This document shows positions 22,521 through 34,756 of a stretch of 64,000 nucleotides of DNA, piece by piece; positions within the stretch are counted from its first letter, which is position 1, and every line of letters begins with the position of its first letter. The position numbers and the translations under genes are program-made. The notes under the pieces are model-generated. The model saw only the letters and a list, made by a program, of their open reading frames with translations. It was not told where the DNA came from and did not search any database. Origin of the DNA: Amphibalanus amphitrite (taxonomy: Eukaryota > Arthropoda > Thecostraca > Balanomorpha > Balanidae); the NCBI RefSeq assembly GCF_019059575.1, contig NW_024881588.1:868001-932000 (forward strand), in the 5' to 3' direction.

Positions 22521-25021
22521 GCCTAAACAGCTCGGTATCCTCTCGTGGATATTTCTCGAGCCCTTCTGTCGGCTGGAACCAGGTCACTGGCGGTGGGATC
22601 AGTTTCACTGGGTCGCGCTGACGAGGCCGAAAGCGTCTGAAAGAAAAGGGGTGCCCTGACACCACGACCACAGCATGGACACAGGACATCTTTGGAAGCA
22701 ATGACTGACTTAGCACCAAACACTTTTCTTGACTCTGGTCTCATACGAATGTTTTATTAAATAATTTCTCTTGATGACGACCATCCTTTTTGTAAACGAC
22801 CTTATTCCCTTGTCTTAAACGTTTCTAGCTCGACAGTGAAACATATCACATGTGTCCACGAGGTTCATCCTTGATAAGATCTAAATACAAATGACAAGTA
22901 GTATAATTATTCCATAGTAGTCTCATCCTTACTAAATACTAAGCTGACTTAGCCCAGACGTCTAGGGTCGTTCGCTACTCCGGTAATCGGCTGGTAGCGT
23001 GATAAAGATAGTGATTTCGCCCTCATAATCATACCATTTTCTTTGTCATCTATTCGTATTCAATGAGATACTTCCTAATCCTAAATATCCTCCTCAATAT
23101 ACCTGCGAGAGCCCACGCGGAGTGACGCGCGTCAATATTCATATTTCCTAAACAGCCTCCGTCCAATCTGTCAGACTCGAATGAACCTGTTGTTAGGCGC
23201 TGGCGTTTACCAAGGTCAGGTGACCGCCAGGGGCGGGGGTCCCCCGGACGGTGGTGGCGGCGTTAAATCTCCAGCACAGCGGGAGGCACGCTCAAGGTCA
23301 ACCAAGGTCAATGGGAAATGTTCTGGAATGGATGGAGGCAGTGTGTCGGCAGCCTCCACTCCACTGAGAGGTGTTTTTCCGCTATCAGACATTGGTGAAT
23401 GATCCACCAGTCTCGTACGGAGGGCGCTCCTTACTGCGGTATGGGTCATTTGCTGCGCCCTATTCATCGGGTCGGAATGAGCGGCCTAAAGACGCCCAAA
23501 CGACTGCACGTTTTTATTAGTGGTGTGTAGTAATAGCCTCAATGGTGGTCGTATTGTTCGAAGTAGAACGATTGAAGGAGCGTGAACAATTTGAACGTTA
23601 TAGGTCAACATTCAGTGTTCAGATGCTGATAGCCGATTCGGAGGTTTTCAGGGACTGGTAAAGCTCACATATTTGATCGGTTCGTCTTGCTTGCGAGACG
23701 AATTGCAATGTTTTATGAGTTTGTTTTATGAGTTTTTACGATTTATGGGTTTGACCAGTGTTCCTGTTTTGTTTCTTCGTGAAAGTTTGTTGAAATTCAC
23801 TGCTCACCAGTTACCTACATACGTGTTGCGCTACAAAATTCCACCAATGCACAGTGGCCCTTTTTCAGAATTAGCACGCATAAATTCAAAATATTTTTTC
23901 TCTTCTTTTGAGTAAAAAGCAGTCTTATCGTGTGCAAAACATTCCAAACTATCCGATGGTGCTATTTTTACCTCCTAAAAAATAGTTATCTTTGGTAAAA
24001 CTGACCGCAAAATCGAAGTTTGTCGAGAGGCGCGCGGACACCACCGGCGGACCCTAAAAAGTAGAGTGAGATGAACATCAATTTGTAAGACTTTCGATGC
24101 AAAAATATTTGAAATGAGTGGCATGGCTGTGAAGCTGAGTTTACGTAGAAGCCCTAGAAACCACTATTTTCATTATATAAACTTAAATAGACCACTTTTG
24201 CCGAATATTGTGGACACAATAACAGGACAATTATTAACTGGAGATGGCGGCATACATATGAAGCTTTATGTTAAGTGGCACACTCTGGAACATGTCGTAT
24301 TATACATCGTTCGAATCGCCGATCTCTTCTGACCATGTCCACCAAAGGGCATCGCGCCATTTTGCGCCATTTTGCTTCTACGGTGGATAACGTGAGCCAG
24401 TTCAGTTCGCGAGCGGCTGTGGCTCCTGTTCGATACGACTAAGCTCATTGACCTGGCTCGAAGCTAGTGTCACCTGGTGTGCGCCTAGATGTGGCTTGAC
24501 TTTTGCCACAAGATGTGCTAATTGAAATTATACTAACGGTGGCTGGCAACAGCTGTAGATGCGGTCACGTGACGCCCTGGGGCGTCCTGGCGGTCAGTGC
24601 AGCGCGGTCGGCTGGCGGGCTCGCCACACTTGCGTTCGGAGCGGCCTGGCCGGCGGGCGAGCCGTACGAACGTGCGCCAAATCTTGGGCCGAGCGGCCTG
24701 TCGCTGTTGGGCCGAATATCCTTGGTCAGTTCGTTTCTTTTCTTCTCTTTGCATTGGCAGGGAATACGTCCTTGATCACGTGTTGATGTCTTGCACCACT
24801 TTCAGGTAATGTGGGAATTAATGCGTGCTAATTCTGAAAAAGGGCCACTGTGCAATGGTGGCATTTTTGTTATTGTTTGTCGCTTTCAATAGGCACCGAA
24901 GCTGTGGCGCCTCGCCATGCCTCTGGCGGTCACCATTTATATCCAGCAGCTGCCGCGTCACAGCACCACTGGCTAAAATAGGCCTCGATCACTCTTCCCG
25001 CGCAAAAACAATTACCATTGA
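22521..25021. other. Intergenic, no gene supported
   Basis: A GC-rich patch at about 24560-24740 holds overlapping open frames without recognisable domains. The remainder is AT-rich with no repeat or exon that I can support. Confidence 0.3.
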
Positions 25022-25027
25022 AGCCAA

Positions 25028-25531
25028 TTGAAGATGGCATTTCCCACCATGCGAGTCTCTAACTTCAAGGCACTCTATACCACGTATGTACGCCCGCACA
25101 TTGAGTACTGCATGCAGGCTGTTGGACCCTATCTCAGGAAAGATATAAAGGTTCTTAAATCAGTCCAGCGTCGTGCTACAAAAATGGTACGTGAGGTGCG
25201 CCACTTATCATACATGGAAAGACTCAAACACCTGAAGTTAATGAGCATAGAGGACCGGCTGAGAAGGGGAGACTTAATTTGGACTTACAAGCTGTTGTCA
25301 GGGAAAGTAGCTGTCGACTGCAACCAGTTTTTCAAACCCAGTGAAGAGGGCAGAACCAGGGGACACAGCCTAAAGCTGGAGAAGAGAAGATGTAGGATGC
25401 TATTACGGAGCAAGTACTTTGCAAATAGAGTAGTAGCAGATTGGAACCAGCTCCCCGAAGAGGTTGCAACAGCACCCACAGTCAATGGCTTCAAGAACGG
25501 CCTCGATCGCCTTTGGGCAACAGAGCAGTGA
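25028..25531 (+). mobile_element. 5'-truncated LINE: C-terminal end of the reverse transcriptase ORF
   Basis: A 167-codon frame carries the conserved C-terminal region of CR1/L2-like non-LTR ORFs: YTTYVRPHIEYC, then LKSVQRRATKMV, then FANRVVADWNQLPEEV with VNGFKNGLD near the end. The catalytic palm (FADD) is missing, so the copy is 5'-truncated as is usual for LINEs. The stop is followed by about 80 bases of 3' UTR and a short (CCTAAA)n tail at about 25602-25624, the expected 3' microsatellite of such elements. Confidence 0.85.
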
Positions 25532-26660
25532 CCATTAATATGTCCTATACATCCACGAAGTGGGCCCGAATTAGACCTAGTCTACTCCCCAGCCCACTAG
25601 ACACCTAAACCTAAACCTAAACCAAACTTCGCGCTCACACTCTCTCCTCGCCTTTTTCGACCAGCACCAACTGCGCAAGTGTCCTTGCGTGGATGCGTGT
25701 CTCGTCATCAGCATTCGGCACGGCCGTCCCTAAGCAGCTTGGCATTCTGCTCGCACCACGTGCGGCTAGAAAACACCGGCCACCACCCGGCCTGTATGGT
25801 AAAAACTGGCCCGACCCGGCCCGGCCCCCGACATCCCCGGGCCACCCGGCGGCGTCTGCGCTTGTGCGTAGAACGCGATAGATAATATACGCGTAGCGCG
25901 CTTATTTGGGTGCCTTCGGGGCCGCCAGCGAAGGACACTTCCTCAGTTTCTCAGCGGCAGATTGGTATTTTTGCCTCGGATACGGGGTAGGCGCGGTGCA
26001 CCCAGGCACCGGCGGGCTGGGTGCGTCCCCTCTAGTCAGCTGGGTGCGCCGGGGCACGCGCTGATTGGTGGCTGCCCGCCCGGCCGCGGTCCCTGGCGGC
26101 GACCCGGTCAACTGAGCCGGCTGCCGGCCGGGGCTCAGTGTTTCGGCGACCGGCGGAACGCGCGCAGTGGGGCCAGTCGCGGAACTGGGGACAGATAGGT
26201 GCCTCAGTGCTCGGGAAAGTGATAGTGACACTTAGCGAGGACATTGGCTAAGGTGAGAAATTCCACCGACTGACAAATAACTATCATTCATTATCTTTTT
26301 TTCGGATGATTTTGGATCTTTGGACTCGTCTCGCTTTTGTTTACGTTTAGAAAGCAGGCGTTTATTTTCTGTCTATGAAGGGCGAAACTATGAAATTTTC
26401 AGTTTTCACAAATGCCTGCAAACGTATGCCATGCATGCTCTCCTCATTGAAAAGGTTGCTATTCGCTCTAAGGTTTTGTCATCGATATCGCTTTTTCAGT
26501 TTTCATTTAGGCATGTGATGTGATTTTTTTCAGGCATGCTAAGATTTTATACATTGCGAGGGGTAGAAGTCCATAATGCAGCTTTTTTTATTGAAGGTGG
26601 CACACCTTCAATAAAAAAACAGCTGTACCTTTTGGAGGCTGATAAAACACGCGGGATCTA
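25532..26660. other. LINE 3' end, then a GC-rich island with a possible non-coding first exon
   Basis: After the LINE tail, about 25880-26250 is GC-rich and ends in a strong donor (GGCTAAG/gtgaga, exon end 26252). This could be a 5' UTR exon for the plus-strand gene whose start exon lies at 30722, but the link is inference. At 26579-26622 an A/T-rich hairpin (17-base arms, 3-base loop) lies just before the mariner element. Confidence 0.35.
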
Positions 26661-28017
26661 CAGGGTGTCCCATAAGTTCGTTCTCACATTATGCTTGCAT
26701 GTGAAACAGAGTACATTGCGTTTTGGTATATTTATGACCCCTCAATGTGCTCCCCATTTAATAGGCAAACACATGAATGCATGCTGCGGCATGCCAACCG
26801 GCATGTTTGGCTGCATAGCAGGCTTAAAGTTAACCCAGACTGACTTGACATGCGCCGTGAGCTCCTCGAGGCTGGAACAGCGCTACGCTTCGACGAGCCT
26901 CAACTTCAGCATAACCAACAAATCTTTATGAAATTTTGATCCGATGAGGTACCTGGCATGTGATCTTGCCACAAACGCCTGTCACAATCTCCTTGCACCG
27001 CTTTTAAGCTTTGCTTGACCTGTGCACTGATGCACTGTCTTGCCTGAAGATGGGCCTACGACCTCCCGGATGCCATTTTCTCCTCTATAAATGTGTTCAT
27101 ACTCGCGGTTCGAGTTCAGCTTGAGGGCTGAATTTCCTCCTAGATGTTCTTGGAAAAGCATTCTGCTTCCCAAAACTGTTTCTGGGTTGCCACTTGTAAC
27201 TTGATCAACTCCAGAACGCCTATAACCCCACAACACAGTGACCCTGGCCTTTTGCATAGGAACATAACGGGACGAAATGAAGGCCTCCTCCTTCGCCCTT
27301 ATGGGGTTGTTTTCGGGTTTGGACGGGTGTTTCATCTCGAACGTGGACTAGTTAGTCCAGATGACCTGGTTGATGTCATCAGCCCTCTAGTTTTGTTTAG
27401 CCTCAGGCATAACGAAACTCATGTTTGGCCATTTTAAGACGTTTTTGACTGTTTTGTGCCCTCCGGTAAGCAAAGCTTAAGTCACCTTGAGTTATGTACC
27501 CCGAAAGAACACTCTTAGACAGCTGGTAATCCATCCTGAAAAGTCTGTTTACCAACTTTCTAACCCTTTGACCTTTTTGATGGCCACTTTGGCGCCACAC
27601 AGTTTTGGCCACTTGGCTCATTCCTGAGGGCTGGCTAGAAAGAGGATAAACTTGCAGTGATTGACTCCCAACAAATCATCGGCGTCACTTGCTGACTGTG
27701 CGTCCAGTTAGCGATGGATATTAGCTACAGACTGGTAGGCCTCAATCACCCTCAATCGTCGCGAATGGTCACGTGCTGACTAAATACTGAGACGTACCCG
27801 TATCGGAGACCTCTATGTTGCGGCGTTAGCCGTCTCTGTAGGAAGCGGGCTCTCTAGCAAAAACTATTTTGTCTACAGAAATTAGCTACTGTGGAGCATA
27901 TTTCTACCAGCCATGGCAACCATGTAAGCTCAGTTACGAACCAATTTCAGCGTGCCTTTAAGCAAGAAAGCCTAAAAACGTAAAATTTAGGTGAGAACGA
28001 ACTTATGGGACACCCTG
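26661..28017 (-). mobile_element. Decayed Tc1/mariner transposon
   Basis: Perfect 27-bp inverted repeats begin CAGGGTGTCCCATAAGTTCG and are flanked by TA on both sides (26659-26660, 28018-28019), the mariner target duplication. The 1357-bp length is normal for a full element. Minus-strand fragments resemble a mariner helix-turn-helix region (a frame at 27403-27621 with VRKLVNRLF...GYITQGDLSFAYRRAQ) and a catalytic-region piece (FEMKHPSKPENNP near 27330), but stops and frameshifts break the reading frame. It is an inactive copy with well-preserved ends. Confidence 0.85.
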
Positions 28018-28817
28018 TAGTTCTGGCGGTTTGCGGATCACATGCGTACCTTCTATTGTTGGTATCGAAGCTGTCCTTTTTCTGATATTTGTTTAAGAAA
28101 GGCGTCTATTTGCGAATATGCTTATTTTTTCGGTTTACATGTTGGATTTCTAACCTTTTTCCGGCATAGCAAGATTAATTGTCTGCCAGTGATTGATTAT
28201 ATTTTCTTCTAAAAGAAAACAACCGACTGACTACTCCTATGAGATAAAATTGCTGCAACAATTGACTTTGCTGGATCCTGATGGGTTTAAATCTAACCAC
28301 GGTCCGCACGTAAAGCAGTGCTGCAGAGTGCAGGTGTTGCTTTTTCATGTTTTGCGACCTATCAAAGCCATTTATGAGGATTCACAATTCCCATCTGCCC
28401 GTTGCCCCTCGTTCCTAGATATCGGGCTTGCACAACCTCTGACATTCACTTTTCAGAAACCGCACCACTGTCCTTACTACCTTCCCTATATATTCCGTTC
28501 AAACTGTAGCAGATCTCTCATATAAGACGATGAAGTTGAATCGAATGGGTTAAAGTAATGGTTCGACCATCGTCTGTTGTCAAGTATATCGGAAAAGGTT
28601 CAGAAAACTTTGAACATAAGACAATGACGCGAAACATTCTCATAGTGTAGCGTAAGGTCGGAAGTTAAAAATGTGAAGAACTTGTTGTTCGTGTTCTTGG
28701 TTGTCCCGTGTCCGTGCTTGTGATGAACTGATACGTCACGCCTCATTTTGCGAAATAGCGGGATAAGTTACGTAACCTCTCACAAAGCACACATTCCATT
28801 AAAAACATGACGCATAT
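28018..28817. other. Intergenic, no feature seen
   Basis: Open frame 28193-28525 has no recognisable domain. Nothing else noted before the LINE fragment. Confidence 0.35.
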
Positions 28818-29918
28818 GTGCTCTGCATCCCAGTTCGTTTGCTTCATAACCTACTCACTGAACTGGAAAAACAAGGTACGCTGTTTTCCATGGTTATGTT
28901 TGATTTCAAGAAGGGCTTTGACCTTGTTGACCACACTATACTGATGCAGAAACTGATTTCGATGGGACTCAGGGCTGAATACACCAAGTGGGTCTCCTCC
29001 TTTCTATCAGACCGGCAACAGCGCGTAAAGATGCCGGATGGTTCCTTGAGTGGGTGGAAGAAAATAACATGTGGTACGCCCCAAGGAACATTGCTCGGGC
29101 CTATCGCATTTTTAGCCATGATTAATGATGCTGCAAGAAACACGCAAAAGAGATTGAAGTACGTTGATGATTTGACCATCTTTCAGTCGTGCTCAATCGA
29201 CAGTATAGATGAAACGAGCACCTTACAACTTGTGACAAACGACATACACCAATGGGCAAACAAAAACAAGATGGTTATCAACACCGATAAGTGTCATGTG
29301 ATGCACTTCTGCACAGCAAAGAAACCCATGATCTTACCGGACATCACGATAAATGGTGACAGCATACCAATCTGCAGTACAGCCAAACTTTTAGGTGTAA
29401 ATATATCAAATAATTTGACGTGGGAAGAACACGTCAAAAATGTTGTGGCGCGCGCATCTAAGGCTTTATATATGCTCTACATCTTGAGACGATACAAACC
29501 ACCTGAAGACCAATTGGTTAAAGTCTACACGACCTATATTAGACCGCTCTTAGAGTATTGTACACCAGTCTTCCATGCGGGTATTACTGCTTCTCAAGCT
29601 AAACAAATCGAGAGCGTGCAAAAACGGGCCTTAAAAATTATTGCAGGTTTTCAACATAGTTACCAGGATCTACTACAGAGGTTTGAAATGGATAGTCTTG
29701 CAGACAGGAGACAGAAGATGTCCCTCCGACAGGCGAGGCAATTGCTAAAAAATGAGGCTCACCGAGAAATGCTGCCACCTACGAGAGCAGATGTAAGCGG
29801 ACGGAACACTCGCAACATGGATATGCTGCAGCCCTTCTGCTGCAGTGCTCGCTTAAGAAAATCAGCAATCCCGTACATGACCTCACTCCTCAATGAAGAC
29901 ATGTGTATGGAACTGTAG
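28818..29918 (+). mobile_element. 5'-truncated LINE with an open reverse transcriptase frame
   Basis: A 366-codon frame begins inside the RT fingers and palm: VMFDFKKGFDLVDH (catalytic Asp), then GTPQGTLLGPIAF, then LKYVDDLTIF (YVDD box), KMVINTDKCHVM, and a thumb/C-terminal part with YIRPLLEYC and SVQKRALKII. There is no endonuclease domain, so about two thirds of the element is missing at the 5' end. The stop at 29916-29918 appears natural, followed by a 3' region with (TC)n at about 30003-30022. It belongs to the CR1/L2/Jockey group but differs clearly from the intact LINE at 34757 (GTPQG versus GVPQG, YVDD versus YADD). Confidence 0.88.
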
Positions 29919-30721
29919 AACGTGTTTGGTGTTTGCGCGCTTTGTACTGCATGGAACATGTGCTGTATGAGAGAATCCTCAAAGCCATGTACTGAAAATA
30001 TACCGTCTCTCTCTCTCTCTCTAGTACATGCCATTCCGCGTAGCTATAAACCCAGTCAGTTTCATTAGCACCTGCTTGCATTCACCCCGCTCCCCGAGTG
30101 TCCTGCGGCGCTGACGTTTCGCTCGGTCGAACATTAGCCCGCCGGGGAGTGTTGCCATGACAACCCGCTGCCGCTGGCCCGAATCTGAGGGCGCCGGCCG
30201 CGACTGTGACTGCGACTGGAGGCTGACTGCCGGCTCTCACGCGACAGTGGCCGCCCATTTCGTGCTCTCGTGCAGTAGCCGTGCAGCCTGAGGCGCCTCA
30301 TCAGCCAGTACTTGGTCTTGGGCGATCTCTGTAAACCCGGCCGGTGCAACATGCCGACTCTCAACGGCGCGCTGTCGGAACTGCAGATAGGATACATCGG
30401 GATAAGAATGTGGTTGGAAAAGTCGCCGAATGATAGATGATGACTATAGAAGTTTTTGTTTTCAACTCCGGCAATGCTTTTTTACTTGAGTAATTAAGTT
30501 CTTCCTGATCACTTCGGGGGTAGGCATTTACATTTTAAGATATTCAGCATTTCCTTTAATACTCATCTTGAATTAGTTTATCGTAATCGTAGGTCGCTAT
30601 TTCGCTATTATAATTGTTAAAGTTGAAACGATCTCTCTTAGCACGTATCTTGGACACCCGACTTTGCTTTGGACGTTGTCCTCTGGTTGGGCTGGCACGC
30701 ACCTCTCTCCTTTGCTTTCAG
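29919..30721. other. Intergenic or intron with a GC-rich patch at 30090-30370
   Basis: LINE 3' end with a TC dinucleotide run, then a GC-rich patch. An ATG at about 30350 opens only 29 codons. No exon is supported until the acceptor at 30721. Confidence 0.35.
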
Positions 30722-30828
30722 ACCAGACCAAGCGCAGCTGAGCTGATCCAACCATGGATGACGAAAAACTTCTGGAGAGCTCCGGAGCGAAGCGTCGCTC
30801 CTTCCGAAAGCAGAAATCGACAGAGGAG
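30722..30828 (+). CDS. Start exon of an unidentified gene
   Basis: A polypyrimidine tract and cag acceptor end at 30721. The exon holds a start codon at 30754 in an excellent Kozak context (CCAACCATGG), encodes 25 residues (MDDEKLLESSGAKRRSFRKQ then KSTEE) and ends in phase 0 at a strong donor GAG/gtaggt (30829). The peptide is acidic then basic and looks like a disordered N-terminus; I do not recognise the protein. The next exon was not found in the window and may lie beyond a long, transposon-filled intron. The upstream part of this exon is 5' UTR, so a separate first exon must exist. Confidence 0.55.
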
Positions 30829-33800
30829 GTAGGTCCGCAGGTTTTACCGCGGAGAAAGCTTCATAACCAGCGAGCATGGCCGTTGACTCATGCTGACCAC
30901 TATGACTAGTACACAACGGCTAATAACGCAATCTGAAAACAATGGGAAATACCGTTGTTCGGTGTAAGGAGCGCAGTGAGTTTTGCGGTGTTGTGATCTG
31001 CGCTGTTGTATAGACTCGGTCGCGGTTTCTGGTGTGATCGGTGCAGCTCGGGGGGTGTTCCCGTCGCTCGGTCAACCACCGCGCCGGTCAGGAGCCGGCT
31101 AAAACAGCACCGAGATTTCGCAGGACGGCAGTCAGACGGTAGTGCGCAGTCGCCGCTGATTGCCACTATTTGAACTTTTTGGAAATGCTCTATTCCGGGG
31201 CAAATAAGCTTTATGTTATCTTGCATGCATTCTCAGAGATGAACTTATGCAGAAATACTAGACAGCGTCGGAGTTGATGACGTCTCGTAGTTAAGTGGAA
31301 CAACGACCGCCTAGTATGCGGCCTACGGCGACTTGTTGCGGGGCCATTAGCTCGGGTCGTTATTTGGCGAGATCAGCGGCGGCACAATGATTACCCTCTC
31401 GCGTAAGTGGGCTGCGCCCGTGCAGATAGCCCCCGCCGGCGAAATACGTCATTCTGCACACAGCACCCATGATCACAGATAATGGGTTCTAGGGATGGGA
31501 TAATGCCTTTGAGAAAGCTGTAAACGGCACGGAGCTGATTGAATGTCTGTTATGCGTAACGAGCTACCGCATCATAGTTTTGAGGATGACGAATAGTGCG
31601 CATCCAAACCATTTATCACGACTGTTATAATATATGCTTAATGATCGGATGCCTACGACAGGCAAGAAGCTAACATCATTCCCATCTTGATTGAAAAACG
31701 CCGCTTCTTTCAAAGTTTCTGTAGGTTTCTTGTCGAATTCATATTTCCCGACTGTATTGGTGCCTTTTGACATCATTTCCCAGAAGCCATTAGACACACA
31801 GCCGTCTCAAGGTCGGGCGTGGGCGGCCTTGCTTTTTATCCAAGCCAGTGCCCCTGTCATTGAAAATACCTCCGGATTTGGCCTAGTTAGGCGGCCTTTT
31901 CAGACACCTGTCGTTACGAGACCAGTTCCACCTGACGGTCGTTTGTTTTGCCGTATCGGCCGCCGTCTCCACGATACTGTATGTATAAGTCGGAATGCAG
32001 CCCCGGCGGCGACGCGCGCTTCCCCGCGGTGTCACGCGGTGTTCTGTCTGCCCCGAGGCGGTGCCGTGCCCCAGAGCGGTACCTTGTGCAGCTGCAGACG
32101 GCGTAAGGTGGACGTCATATGGCGTTTACGGCCCCGATCGCCCGTCTGTGACTCGGCTGTCTGGTATGGCGGCGGGCTGACGCGCTCCGACCGTCCGGAA
32201 CGGGGCCGGCGCGGCCGCGGAGGCCGCCGCCGACCGCCGGAACAAAGTGTCCCGCCGACGGTCACGTGCTCGGAACAACGCGCCCACCGTGCGGCCAAGG
32301 CGTGTCACGTGATCGAACACAGCACAGCTGAGGCGGATGCTACAACAGGCCGTCAAATGCAGTGCAGCTGTAACCGCGCTTCACTAAGCCAGAGACGGTA
32401 AACCATACACTGCCAGTCAACTCACAATAGGGCTAATAACACCTCGCGTACCTGAAAAAGGCGCATTATCATGGGAAAGCCTCCGATTTTACAGAGCCGT
32501 TTGTGAACGGTATTCGTGCTCGGCTGTTTTCTCCGAGCTTCCAGTGTTTCCCGTGGTCCGTTTCGCGGTCCGATGCGCCGTGTGCGACCGACACCGGTCT
32601 ACCGGGAGATTATCTGCCACTCGCCACCGTACCGGACCTGACCTCGTGTCACGTGTCACGAGCGTGCCTCTAACGTCAACTGACGGCACGTGTCACGGTG
32701 ACGGCACGTGACTGGGATTAGTCGTCGGCAGTGACCGGCTCTCTGCACGTGAGGCGCGCTCGCCGGCCTGTTTGTTCACCATCAGCGAATTAGCGAAGTG
32801 CAACGTTTCTGCTTATCGTATACTTAGAAGACAATCACAGAAAGTACGTAATTGGGCGACATCAAAGATATAGATGTGTTAAATCAGCAAATAGAATTTA
32901 GGTCTGATTGGCTGCGAAATTTGCTAATTATTAACTAACTGCGGTGATACTACATTACTGAGGTGCATATTTGTGCAGATTTACTTTTATCAATGGTGGT
33001 AGTGTTTTATACCACCAGCTTCAGTAGATCGGTTCGTGGTCGACAATCTTGTCTAAAAATAGCCCAGCGCACTGGATTTGTTTTTCTTTGCAAGGCCTCA
33101 GCTCCCGGCTAAGTAGCTGGACGCGACACTTGATTGATGTGCGTGAGAGTCGCACTGTAATAAGGCGCGAAGCTCATCTCCTATTCATCGCAGTCGTTTC
33201 GGAATCCCCGCTGGGTAGCGCATTATTCCCAAACAACCTTGACTGCGGCAATATTCTCTTTTACTCTGAGTCGGCGATTCTGTTTTCCATTCGTTTTCGT
33301 TTTTCCTGCCCCGCGCTTGGTTCAGCTCCAGATGCTAGGCACTTTGCGCCGGCACCTTGACTAGTTGGTGGTTTGGGGCCGCGGCGGCGATGTGGCGGCA
33401 TGCAAACCACGGCACAAGATCAGCTCCGAAGCACCTCTGAAGGTCACGGGGGCGTCCGCTGCACGGCGCCGGTGCGCAGTGGTCGGTCCTTACTCAATGA
33501 CGGGACGGGAGGGGGAACATTTGTCCGGCCGGCCCGCCCCGCGCGTCAGGCCGGGTTGTTTGCGCGGCGTTTATCACGGCGGCATCTCGACATGAGTTAT
33601 TGCGATACCGCCACTGCTGGACAGAACGCGAAGAACGGACAGAACGTATGTGAAGTATGCAGGCGATGAGATAACGCCGAACGGTCTCCCGGTGCTCCGT
33701 AACGACCCTGTTTGTGACCGCCATGGGCGCACATACCGATCGTCTGGGGCGGACCGCGTGCTGATCACTCGGAGAGAGATGGGCCTGATCAGCGGCCAGC

Positions 33801-34439
33801 TAATGGACTAACAGTGCAGTACTCTCTTCCTCATATTGAACAGGTTTGTGGAACTGAAAAATGCCGTGGGAGTCGGAACATCGTGGAGGCTTGAAACGCC
33901 CTTTCAACTCCGTCGAAACCGCAATGCATTCTTTTAAAATCCTTACGGCGTCACATGAGCTATGAAGGTGAGGTGCGCAGTTTGTTCGTTTCAAAATGCC
34001 ACTTGCGGTATGTTTTCCTGGAAAAATCTGACACGCTTTCGATGGACGAGTTCAATGATCACTTAGTCGTGCGTAATTCGCGACAATATGATGTGCGATT
34101 TTATCATATCCCGGGAATAAATTAGATAATAAACTTCTCGATTGGTACAGGGGAAAGGTCCAGCGCATGTGCACTGTACCAGGTATAGCTATGTTGGCAG
34201 CAGGCCTTGTCGCTTCTGAACTTACTGAATTTGTTGAGTCACCCGGCCTCCTCGCTATTTAGCGCAGTGACGAATAGATGGATGTGCAGTGGTCTGAAAG
34301 ATGCCCAACAGACTGGAAATATGTGAGTGGTCCGGTGAGTCAGTCGGCGAAGGCTCAGGAGTGGGTCGTTAGGGTGCACAAACTAGTGTCCTGCGTTTCG
34401 AGTTTGCTATTTTATCGCAATTGATCGAGCGATCGTTTG
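30829..34439. other. Probable long intron with CpG-rich patches
   Basis: GC-rich islands at about 31950-32400 and 33380-33600 keep frames open in several phases, without domains. The 236-codon frame 31691-32401 shifts from AT-rich to GC-rich codons half way and has no motif, so it is rejected as a gene. The E-box cluster in this interval is listed separately. Confidence 0.35.
32263..32751. promoter_or_regulatory. Cluster of six CACGTG E-boxes
   Basis: Perfect CACGTG hexamers start at 32263, 32306, 32650, 32687, 32705 and 32746, several within TCACGTG or GGCACGTG. Six in under 500 bp is far above the roughly one per 4 kb chance rate. The region is CpG-rich, consistent with an intronic or alternative promoter or enhancer bound by bHLH factors (USF, MITF/TFE, Myc/Max, Clock). 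Function is inferred from density only. Confidence 0.45.
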
Positions 34440-34756
34440 TCATAGCGGGGAAATAGTGTGCCTTGTGCAAAAATGCAGGAGCACAGCTGGTGCTATCACC
34501 AGTCAGGAAATCATGGCCAACAAAGGCCACTTGGAGGCTCGCTATCCCAGCGCGGCTCGCTCCGCGGTACCTCCGTCCTTAACCCAGTTTTAAGTGTTTT
34601 TATCCCTTGTGTTGCCGCTGCGATCGTGTCTTACCTTTTCTGCAACATCGTGGATTCGACACCAGCACTCGAAGATCACAGGTATTTTACGGAAGAGACT
34701 TAAAACCGGATCTGACATTCACGCCGAGAGGTGCGCCGCACTGTATCACTCGCGCC

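Noticed and set aside
31691-32401. 236-codon plus-strand frame
   Set aside because: Composition changes abruptly half way and no recognisable domain; probably chance in CpG-rich DNA.
34458-34703. Possible ORF1 of the intact LINE
   Set aside because: Only 81 codons, no zinc knuckle, coiled coil or RRM; more likely 5' leader.
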